Shown: in pieces, positions 6,089 through 12,827 of the stretch
Layout of the letters: each line of letters opens with the position of its first letter
How positions within the stretch are numbered: the first letter of the stretch is position 1
From: a virus
DNA: 22,542 nucleotides
IMG/VR virus record: IMGVR_UViG_3300044966_000953
Location: 1 to 22,542 of that record
Strand: one strand, 5' to 3'
Position numbers and translations under genes: made by a program
Notes under the pieces: model-generated
Told to the model about the DNA's origin: nothing
What the model saw: the letters and a program-made list of their open reading frames with translations, nothing else
Database searches by the model: none

Positions 6089-6958
6089 TTAGTTATTTGT
6101 CAATACAAAATCTACAAACTGCATAGACATTTGCATAATTGGCGCTTCAAAATTATTATTTTTAGAAATTATTTCTGCGATTTCTCTTCTCTTGAAGAAT
6201 TCTTCTATATCTGAGTTTACAACCTTGACACTATGAACTGTTAATCCAGATTGATCTATATATTCTCTATAAGTTTTGACAGGATAAATTATTTTATTTG
6301 TTGGATAGTTTTTTATATCTGGATATAAGTATCTTAATTCATTTTCTGTTAAAAACAAATGAGCAAAAGCTTTATTTATTTTATTATAAGTGTGTCCTCC
6401 ATGTCTTGATATGAATGGATGTGCTCTTATGTATATTTTTCCATTATCTGCTAGTATTTCTTTTAAAAATTTAAGACATTCTGGTATTGTTATATCTTCT
6501 AGATGATCAAGAACGTCATAAAGTATGATTATGTCATATGGTCCATTTTCTTTTACAACATCTTTATCAAATGTTATGAATCCTTGATCTTTTTTTATTT
6601 TTACTTTTGGACTACAGATATAATCATATCCAACTGTGATTATTGGATTTCTTTCAGTAATTGCTTGTACTAAATGTCCTTCTCCGCAACCAAAATCAAG
6701 TATTTTTTTGTTTTCAAAACTTTCATCAATAAAAATATCTCTAATACCTTCTGCTCTTTCAATTTTGTCTAATTCATTATTTTCATTACATAATAAATCA
6801 GGATCAACAGCACTAGGCCAATCTGGAGAGTTTAACAAATGTTGTAATGCTTCCAAGTGATTATTATTAGATGCAGGTTGTTGAAGTACATCTTTTTTTA
6901 ATTCTTTTAAGATTTTTTCTAGGGAATCAATTTTGTTCAATAAATTATTTGTGGTCAT
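6089..6958 (-). CDS. Class I SAM-dependent methyltransferase, 289 aa
   Basis: A Rossmann-fold methyltransferase. Residues 5-27 form a short coiled coil (LLNKIDSLEKILKELKKDVL). Motif I is ILDFGCGEGHL (86-96), the acidic residue after strand 2 is Asp112 in VGYDY, and the motif-IV strand is GPYDIIILYDVLDHLED (139-155). A signature near residues 180-205, HPFISRHGGHTYNKINKAFAHL, matches, from memory, methyltransferases of T4-like and other large marine phages, in which H-P-W/F-S-R-H-G-x-H is followed by a N-K-A-x-x-H-L helix. It heads a minus-strand group with three probable virion proteins, so it may modify a virion protein or a glycan. It has no N-P-P-Y motif, so a DNA N6-adenine or N4-cytosine target is less likely. 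Substrate unknown. Confidence 0.8.
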   Translation of the reverse strand: MTTNNLLNKIDSLEKILKELKKDVLQQPASNNNHLEALQHLLNSPDWPSAVDPDLLCNENNELDKIERAEGIRDIFIDESFENKKILDFGCGEGHLVQAITERNPIITVGYDYICSPKVKIKKDQGFITFDKDVVKENGPYDIIILYDVLDHLEDITIPECLKFLKEILADNGKIYIRAHPFISRHGGHTYNKINKAFAHLFLTENELRYLYPDIKNYPTNKIIYPVKTYREYIDQSGLTVHSVKVVNSDIEEFFKRREIAEIISKNNNFEAPIMQMSMQFVDFVLTNN

Positions 6959-6979
6959 ACAAATTATATAGGAATAATT

Positions 6980-7258
6980 ATGAGAATAAAAAATAAGAAA
7001 AATTACAAACTTGGAAATAATTATTGTTGTTTGTGTGGCGAAAATGATCCAAATGTCCTAGACGTACATAGAATTTACGAAGGGGCACGAGGAGGGGTTT
7101 ACGATAGCCGGAATTGTATTGTTTGTTGTGCTAACTGCCACAGAAAAGTACATGCAGGAACAATCAAAATAGTTAGAAAACATCCAACTTTAAGTCATAG
7201 ATACTATATAGAAGTGATAGAAAATAATGAAACAAAATTCATAGAAGCACCTTTGTGA
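6980..7258 (+). CDS. Small HNH endonuclease-like protein, 92 aa
   Basis: Shine-Dalgarno AGGA precedes the ATG. The protein has an HNH/beta-beta-alpha-metal core: a first zinc knuckle at C16-x-x-C19, DVHRI (His30, candidate general base), Asn45 in YDSRNCIVC, then C50-x-x-C53-H54 and VH58. The usual second His after the first is Arg31 (V-H-R instead of V-H-H). At 92 residues it is a bare HNH domain without an extra DNA-binding domain. It is divergent from the methyltransferase gene (21 bases apart) and followed 7 bases later by the Ala/Pro-Gln gene. It could be a freestanding homing-type nuclease, a packaging-associated HNH or a degenerate derivative. Confidence 0.8.
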   Translation: MRIKNKKNYKLGNNYCCLCGENDPNVLDVHRIYEGARGGVYDSRNCIVCCANCHRKVHAGTIKIVRKHPTLSHRYYIEVIENNETKFIEAPL

Positions 7259-7265
7259 GGCAATT

Positions 7266-7796
<531 letters not shown>

Positions 7797-7820
7797 ACTT
7801 TGGAGAGTAAATATAGTTGA

Positions 7821-7827
7821 AAGGAGG
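7821..7827 (+). promoter_or_regulatory. Very strong Shine-Dalgarno (AAGGAGG)
   Basis: A full anti-Shine-Dalgarno match lies six bases before the ATG at 7834. It is the strongest ribosome-binding site in the window and supports the 44-codon gene. Confidence 0.85.
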
Positions 7828-7833
7828 AAAACT

Positions 7834-7968
7834 ATGTTGGACACACTATTTTGGTTTGCTTGTGGTCTTATTGTAGGTTGGAATCTTTTACCTCAACCTT
7901 GGTATATTAAAATGGCTTACGATTCCATGATTTCAATGGTTAAAAGTTGGTTAATTGGAAGCAAATAA
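7834..7968 (+). CDS. Small single-pass membrane protein, 44 aa
   Basis: A 44-residue protein MLDTLFWFACGLIVGWNL... It has one hydrophobic helix (about residues 4-19) ending in G-W-N-L-L-P-Q-P, then an amphipathic C-terminal helix (YIKMAYDSMISMVKSWLIG). The pattern F-x-x-G-x-x-x-G-W-N-x-x-P-Q-P recalls small conserved membrane proteins of large myoviruses, but that is from memory. It has the best Shine-Dalgarno of the window and is followed by a strong terminator, so it ends the transcript of the 6980-7968 group. Role unknown; candidates are lysis, superinfection or membrane attachment. Confidence 0.8.
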   Translation: MLDTLFWFACGLIVGWNLLPQPWYIKMAYDSMISMVKSWLIGSK

Positions 7969-7984
7969 ATAATAAACTATAAAT

Positions 7985-8024
7985 AAAAAAATATGCCGTT
8001 CTGAAAAGAACGGCATATTTTTTT
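7985..8024. terminator. Strong bidirectional intrinsic terminator
   Basis: The GC-containing stem ATGCCGTTCT / AGAACGGCAT closes a GAAA tetraloop (8003-8006) and is flanked by A- and T-runs, giving an 18-bp stem in total (7985-8002 with 8007-8024). It ends transcription of the plus-strand 44-aa gene and of the minus-strand gene that stops at 8024. Confidence 0.95.
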
Positions 8025-8359
8025 CAAGAATTTTTTGTTTTCTTAACCCATTCACCAAAACTAATGACTTTTCTGATTATCGTGTCTGGTGTGTCGCTCA
8101 TGTGTTGTGTGTCCATTTCTTCTGGAACTTCATCAGATTCGTCTGAATCACAACCACAATCTTCCATCTCTTTATCATAACTAAAAGCACTTGCTACATC
8201 TGAAATAGCACTTCTTGATGTTGAAATCTTGTGTTCCATCCAGTCATCAAGTGTTTCTCCTTCTTTTATTGTTTCAAGGAGTTTTTTAACATTTTTATAA
8301 ATATCATATAGGTTTCTTCTTGCCATATATGATTTACCTTCAGGATGATTTTCGTTCAT
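8024..8359 (-). CDS. Hypothetical protein with KI-type helical domain and C-terminal EW motif, 111 aa
   Basis: Shine-Dalgarno GAGG precedes the ATG; an internal Met12 is an alternative. The helical domain ARRNLYDIYKNVKKLLETIKEGETLDDWMEHKISTSRSAISDVASAFSYDKE (about 13-65, shown in parts: L-Y-x-I, L-x-x-W, K-I-x-x-x-x-x-x-I) matches a short domain I recall from proteins of marine T4-like phages, where A-x-x-L-Y-x-x-x-x..L..W...KI..A...+..V is the pattern. An acidic Cys/Asp/Glu segment (DCGCDSDESDEVPEE) follows, and the tail is VISFGEWVKK. It is the last minus-strand gene before the terminator. Role unknown; association with the virion or packaging is suggested by the tag. Confidence 0.65.
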   Translation of the reverse strand: MNENHPEGKSYMARRNLYDIYKNVKKLLETIKEGETLDDWMEHKISTSRSAISDVASAFSYDKEMEDCGCDSDESDEVPEEMDTQHMSDTPDTIIRKVISFGEWVKKTKNS

Positions 8360-8367
8360 TTTTAACC

Positions 8368-8916
8368 TCAGTTAGACTTACTAAATACAGTGTTAGAATA
8401 ATCAGTTCCACTATTTTTTACAGCTACAGCATCATTATCTTTATTTTTTATAACAATGTTGCCAACAACATCTCTTGGCATAGAACTTGTAATTCCAGCC
8501 ATTTGTTCTTTTTCTGCACTAGCAGATTTAATGAAAAATTTTCTAATTACAGAGCCAAGTAATTCAACCAGAAGTTTGGCCAATTTTTCTTTATCTTTTT
8601 CTCCAGTATTATCCATGATATCTTCAAGCATTTGTTGAATATCAAGTTGATAAGAAGCTCCATACGGCTGAGTATCTGGCATTTTCTGAACTCTAAAAGC
8701 AATTATTTCGTTATTTAAATAAATTCTAACTCCACCAAAACTTAATTCTTTAGAAGGATCGTAAACAAAAATATATGGTTGATGATCATCATCCGTATAA
8801 TTATCAATTTGTAAATAATCTTCTTTCAAAGCTTTGAGAATAATTTCAAGCTTGCGCTCGGCAATGATTCTTAGCCCGTGCTTCATTTTATGTAAATATT
8901 CTAAAAACATTGCCAT
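8368..8916 (-). CDS. Hypothetical protein, 182 aa
   Basis: Shine-Dalgarno AAGGA lies nine bases before the ATG. The first ~120 residues look globular: a helix (FLEYLHKMKHGLRIIAERKLEIILKAL), then beta strands (PYIFVYDPS; GGVRIYLNNEIIAFRVQKMP), then a second helical part (LLVELLGSVIRKFF). The last ~45 residues (from SASAEKEQ) are a flexible, hydrophilic tail. It lies between the 423-aa and 111-aa genes and is one base from the former, so the three form one operon. Not recognised. Confidence 0.65.
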   Translation of the reverse strand: MAMFLEYLHKMKHGLRIIAERKLEIILKALKEDYLQIDNYTDDDHQPYIFVYDPSKELSFGGVRIYLNNEIIAFRVQKMPDTQPYGASYQLDIQQMLEDIMDNTGEKDKEKLAKLLVELLGSVIRKFFIKSASAEKEQMAGITSSMPRDVVGNIVIKNKDNDAVAVKNSGTDYSNTVFSKSN

Positions 8917-8917
8917 A

Positions 8918-10189
8918 TTAACAGTTCCTTAATATTTGTTCAGGAATGCTTGCAATACATCTTGTTAAGCCTACCAAATCACTTGGATTACCGTTATAAG
9001 GTAATTCTTTAATGTTCAGTCCGTTAACAACTCCTGAAGCTTCTTTGAGTGTGTCAATAGTAGCATTAAGAAAAAGCATTCCATCTTTTCTGCTAACAAA
9101 TTCTGCTCGTTCTTTTAAAGGCATTCCATTTTCATCAACATCTCCAGTATCTTTTTGGAATAATATTTTCATATCCATAAGCGTTACAAGTTCGCCATCT
9201 GTATTAAACAGGGCTTCTGATGCATCATTCTGGAAGGTATTAACCATAAATGATCCATTTTCATAACCACTTCTGAGCAAGTTTGCTAAATCAAAACCAA
9301 CAAAATAAACAGTGCCGTTATCTGCAAGAATATTTACAATAAACAGACGTTTTTCAAAATATGAAGCAACTGATTCTACAAGAATACGATGTCTGAGAAC
9401 TCTTTTTTCTTCTGGCGCACCACTATCAAGCTTCTCCAATTCTGGATCAGCTAAATATTTCTGCGGATCATCTTGCTGAAGCGTCCAACGACCAAGATCA
9501 ATGGCACCAAACTTGCTGTTAAATCTTGTAGAGATTTTCATTGAATAATTTTTTTCATTATAAATGATATCTTCTTGCTGACCACCTGAACCAACTTGAA
9601 TTGCGCCAATCAAAGAAGCGATATATTTTCTATGAAGATCTGCTTTGTTGCTGTAGTAACCTGAAATTTTAATAAACGTATTAACTAATTCAGGCATTGT
9701 AGACAAAACTGTAACAAAGTGGTTAACAATTGAAGTAGATGGATTCGCTGTGTCAAGATCATCTCTAATCTTTTTACGCATATCACCAGATGCTTTATTA
9801 ATATTTGAATTTTGTCTTAGAAAACAAACTTGAAGATTGTCTTCCACAAATTTTCTTTGATAAGTTGATAATTCAGCATCTCTAATTTGATTGATCATTA
9901 CAACCAAACTGTTGACATCATTTTTAACACTTTCTCTGAAAAATTTAGATCTCCAATTTGGAAAATCAGAACTTTCTTTCTTTTCTGGCATGTCCGGGCC
10001 TGATGGATCATCGAATTCCGGCACGGGACTATTCATCGGGTTTTGAGCTTGCGGGAGTCCTAGCTGAGTGCTTTTCTGGTCTGCTTCTGGCGATAAGCTA
10101 CTAGGATCTGATCCCATAAATCCATCGGGAGGAGGCGCTGGATTCTCCTGTTCTCTTAACAACCAATCTTCGAGATTAATCCAACTCAT
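8918..10189 (-). CDS. Probable structural/assembly protein, 423 aa
   Basis: The ATG at 10189 lies inside the upstream gene's end (14-base overlap) behind AGAAGAAA. The N-terminus MSWINLEDWLLREQENPAPPPDG carries an L-x-D-W tag followed by a Pro/Ser/Asp-rich disordered segment to about residue 78. After it come a helical domain (NWRSKFFRESVKNDVNSLVVMINQIRD...) and a mixed alpha/beta C-terminal domain (LFIVNILADNGTVYFVGFDLANLL). The protein has no membrane segment or catalytic motif that I can see. Size, tag and context suit a virion assembly or packaging-related protein of a large phage. No family named. Confidence 0.65.
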   Translation of the reverse strand: MSWINLEDWLLREQENPAPPPDGFMGSDPSSLSPEADQKSTQLGLPQAQNPMNSPVPEFDDPSGPDMPEKKESSDFPNWRSKFFRESVKNDVNSLVVMINQIRDAELSTYQRKFVEDNLQVCFLRQNSNINKASGDMRKKIRDDLDTANPSTSIVNHFVTVLSTMPELVNTFIKISGYYSNKADLHRKYIASLIGAIQVGSGGQQEDIIYNEKNYSMKISTRFNSKFGAIDLGRWTLQQDDPQKYLADPELEKLDSGAPEEKRVLRHRILVESVASYFEKRLFIVNILADNGTVYFVGFDLANLLRSGYENGSFMVNTFQNDASEALFNTDGELVTLMDMKILFQKDTGDVDENGMPLKERAEFVSRKDGMLFLNATIDTLKEASGVVNGLNIKELPYNGNPSDLVGLTRCIASIPEQILRNC

Positions 10190-10595
10190 TTGTTTCTTCT
10201 TTCTTCTTTATCTTATTTATTGCTTCTAATAAATTTCTTCTATCAGTAATCGTGATATTGTTTGTTTGACTCGCAGAAATCTTAGATATTTGTCTATCTT
10301 TCAATCTCAAACTTGTCATTAGGTCCGCAACTTTGCCTTTACTGCTCGCAATATCTGATTTTAATTTTGCTAAATTAACCAATGCTTCTTTTGACGCACT
10401 GCTTCCATCACCTTCATTAATGACCATTTCTACAAAACTAGACAACAGATCGTCTACTTGAGTTCTATCACTTCTTAAATCATCTAAAATTTCATTATAA
10501 AGATTCAAAAGATCTTCATCAGTGACTGCTGAAGATCCAGTTGGAGGCACAACCACTGGCATTTGTGGTATCAAGTTGTTATTTTTTCTACTCAT
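10176..10595 (-). CDS. Hypothetical helical protein, 139 aa
   Basis: The head gene of a minus-strand operon. A Pro-rich N-terminus (LIPQMPVVVPPTGSSAVTDED) is followed by long charged helices (DLLNLYNEILDDLRSDRTQVDDLL; KSDIASSKGKVADLMTSLRLKDRQI) and a C-terminal TITDRRNLLEAINKIKKK. It overlaps the 423-aa gene by 14 bases, implying coupled expression. The helical oligomer-like pattern could fit a small packaging or scaffold-type factor, but there is no identifying motif. It is divergent from the gene at 10651. Confidence 0.65.
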   Translation of the reverse strand: MSRKNNNLIPQMPVVVPPTGSSAVTDEDLLNLYNEILDDLRSDRTQVDDLLSSFVEMVINEGDGSSASKEALVNLAKLKSDIASSKGKVADLMTSLRLKDRQISKISASQTNNITITDRRNLLEAINKIKKKEETNELD

Positions 10596-10650
10596 ATTAT
10601 TATTTTATTTACTCTCGTTCAAAAAAAATACATAATTAATAAATATTTTA
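10596..10650. promoter_or_regulatory. Divergent intergenic region, likely promoter site
   Basis: The 55 bases between the minus-strand gene starting at 10595 and the plus-strand gene at 10651 are almost all A/T. They must carry the promoters for the 8024-10595 operon and the tail operon unless these read from within coding DNA. AATAAATA near 10640 resembles a T4-type late -10 element (TATAAATA), but such sequences are frequent by chance here. No hairpin is visible. Confidence 0.3.
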
Positions 10651-11034
10651 ATGACACCTCCAAGAAAAAACTTGAGTGAAGATCTTGATGCTCAAATCAA
10701 GACTACACATGATCTTGCAACAAGGATTGATGAAAGAGTCAAACTTTTAGTAGAGAATCATGATAAGATAGAATCTAAACTAGAAAGATTCTTGGATAAA
10801 CAAATTGATATTGTATCAAAAGTTATAATAAATGAACAAAATATAGAATATATAGAAGACTCAATGTCCAAAATGGATGAGAGAATTTCAGATATAGAAC
10901 AAAATCATTTATTATTAGATAATTTTAAAAAAGGAACCGAATCAACATTCAAAAATATAGGAAAACACTTAGTTAATATAGTATTAACTGTTTTGATTGG
11001 TTATATTTTGTATGTTTTGAAATTCGAAAGGTGA
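10651..11034 (+). CDS. Coiled-coil protein with C-terminal membrane anchor (XhlA-like), 127 aa
   Basis: Residues ~8-90 form a long heptad-patterned helix (DLDAQIKTTHDLATRIDERV; SKMDERISDIEQNHLLLDNF). They are followed by one C-terminal hydrophobic helix (HLVNIVLTVLIGYILYVL, about 106-123) and a short basic tail KFER. This coil-then-anchor layout resembles XhlA-type haemolysin/lysis accessory proteins and some phage tail-anchored proteins. The Shine-Dalgarno is weak. It is the first gene of the plus-strand tail block and its TGA is six bases before the next ATG. A lysis role is plausible but unproven; a tail-related membrane tether is the alternative. Confidence 0.65.
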   Translation: MTPPRKNLSEDLDAQIKTTHDLATRIDERVKLLVENHDKIESKLERFLDKQIDIVSKVIINEQNIEYIEDSMSKMDERISDIEQNHLLLDNFKKGTESTFKNIGKHLVNIVLTVLIGYILYVLKFER

Positions 11035-11039
11035 AAATT

Positions 11040-12326
11040 ATGGCAGATGATTTTTTGTCAAAACTTAGACTAAAAGACAGCAAAGAGTCTACTTTTTTTA
11101 AACCATTCAAAGTTTCATCATCAATGAACGCTTTGTTAAAACCAATAGTTGATGCATTTGAAAACTCAGACAAAGTAACAATTGGTTACTCTACACTTGA
11201 GAAAAACAAAGGACTTACAAAACCAACACTCAAAAGAAAAACTATTTATCTTACTGGCGGCGCTCTAAGAGATCACCTAAAAGGCAAAACATTCAGAAAT
11301 TATGATCTAGTAACTGACGCAACGCCAGATGAAATCATCATGATTCTCAAAAATGCTGAAACAAATTTTATATTTCTATCAGAACCAGAACAAACTAATA
11401 AAAATGATATAATTTTCTATCCATCAAGATATGATGATGAAAACAACATGATGGAACTTGCTGTTGAAAGAAATGGCCAAAAAGCTTACATTTCAACAAT
11501 GAATTCAAACACAAAAGATAGAAGTAAAAATGTAAGAAAAGCAAAATTTTGCACAAGTATTGATCTAGATTCCAAAACTAGAGATCTTACTATTAATTCA
11601 CTTTATTTGAAACTTAAAAATTCAGATGGAGAAAATGCAGAACTGCTTGATCCAGTTGGAGGAGTGCATGATCTAAAATCTGGACAAATTGTTACTATTT
11701 CCGGCGTTGAAGATACTCTTAATAGATATCCATATCTTGGATTTAGATTGGCTAGTCTTGCAACTAGATTTTCTGATGATAAAAGAATTCCCGAAAAAAT
11801 TATTCATGTTATGGATGATGCAGATATTGATATGGATTTAAATCCACATGTTCTAAAAGATATGTTCGTTAAAACAATTGAAGATTCAACAACTTATCTT
11901 GAAGATTATTTGAAAAATTTAGTTGATTCAAAAATGATTTACAAATTGTTTGATGATTGTACTATCAGTGAAATAAAACCAGATCTTCCAAATAATAAAA
12001 TTACTTTAATTGCATATTTGTTGTGCAAAAATAGTCCTGACAAGATTCAGTCTGTTCTTTCAAAATGTGGATTTTTATCAACTGATATAGATGAAATATT
12101 AATATTCGTAAAGATGGCAAATGAATCTTTGCGTGGCAGTGTTGATTTGGCAAATGTAGAATCATATTTCAAAAAGCCAAGCAGATTGCCAAAATCACGA
12201 ATACAAGAATTTATTCATCTTTTCAAAAAAGGTCAAGAGCATAGAAAAACTAAAGAAGATAGTAATGAAATACAAGATGATTTTGATGACGAAAATGTGG
12301 AAAGATATATAAAGAGAATTGAATAA
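11040..12326 (+). CDS. Poly(A)-polymerase/CCA-transferase-like protein with altered active site, 428 aa
   Basis: Start is the ATG at 11040, six bases behind AAAGGTG; an in-frame GTG at 11031 adds three residues. The head domain of class II tRNA nucleotidyltransferases/poly(A) polymerases is evident: LTGGALRD (71-78), then KTFRNYDLVTDATPDEI (83-99), aligning with the family's GKKPKDFDVTTNATPEQV-type motif. A later TRDLTINSLYL (180-190) matches R-R-D-F-T-I-N-A-L, and DPVGGVHDLKSGQI (204-216) matches the D-x-x-G-G-x-x-D-L-K motif. The first metal-binding Asp of D-x-D is Asn87 (N-Y-D), the first Arg of RRD is Thr180, and the E-D-x-x-R templating motif reads RYPYLGFR (229-236). Catalysis may be lost or changed. 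It lies in the tail operon next to the GLNLHYL gene (TAATG overlap). Confidence 0.85.
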   Translation: MADDFLSKLRLKDSKESTFFKPFKVSSSMNALLKPIVDAFENSDKVTIGYSTLEKNKGLTKPTLKRKTIYLTGGALRDHLKGKTFRNYDLVTDATPDEIIMILKNAETNFIFLSEPEQTNKNDIIFYPSRYDDENNMMELAVERNGQKAYISTMNSNTKDRSKNVRKAKFCTSIDLDSKTRDLTINSLYLKLKNSDGENAELLDPVGGVHDLKSGQIVTISGVEDTLNRYPYLGFRLASLATRFSDDKRIPEKIIHVMDDADIDMDLNPHVLKDMFVKTIEDSTTYLEDYLKNLVDSKMIYKLFDDCTISEIKPDLPNNKITLIAYLLCKNSPDKIQSVLSKCGFLSTDIDEILIFVKMANESLRGSVDLANVESYFKKPSRLPKSRIQEFIHLFKKGQEHRKTKEDSNEIQDDFDDENVERYIKRIE

Positions 12327-12817
12327 TGGCTGCATCACAGTTTGGCAGACTTTTTCAAGATATAACTCTAGAAAAAGCCAGAGCTAACCAATATGGACCA
12401 TCAGTAAGAACAATAGCTAATGGATCTCTCGTTACGTTTGGTTATCAATTTGCCAAACATGATAATTATCCATTAGTAATACTAACAAGGATAACAAATC
12501 AATACTTTTCAGGTCTTAATTTACATTATTTAACTTTTAATGATATTAAATTAGTGTTGCAAAAGGATAGGATAAATGCGTGTAATCCTATGTTTGGTTA
12601 CCCAAATGTTAAAGTTTATGAAAATTTGTTGGGTTCTTTTCGTAAATACAAAAGAGTTGGTGTTCGTAACTTAAAAAAACTTGATTGTGCTTTGATTTTA
12701 AACGCATTAGCAACACCTAGATCAATTGATCCAGAAGAAGTTGAAGCTATTAGAGAAAGTGTTAAATCACAAATTTCTCAATTGTTTAATGTAGGCGCAG
12801 AAGAACTTAAATCATAG
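12326..12817 (+). CDS. GLNLHYL-motif phage protein, 163 aa
   Basis: Starts on the TAATG overlap with the preceding gene. The pattern G-S-L-V-T-F-x-Y (33-40), Y-P-L-V-I-L-T (48-54), G-L-N-L-H-Y-L (63-69) and R-x-Y-K-R-V-G-V-R-N-L-K-K-L is one I recall from conserved proteins of T4-like and other large myoviruses that lie in the tail or DNA-end region. There is no membrane segment. It directly precedes the tape-measure gene, which suits a tail-assembly or baseplate-associated role. The exact family name is not certain to me. Confidence 0.7.
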   Translation: MAASQFGRLFQDITLEKARANQYGPSVRTIANGSLVTFGYQFAKHDNYPLVILTRITNQYFSGLNLHYLTFNDIKLVLQKDRINACNPMFGYPNVKVYENLLGSFRKYKRVGVRNLKKLDCALILNALATPRSIDPEEVEAIRESVKSQISQLFNVGAEELKS

Positions 12818-12827
12818 TAGGTGATAC

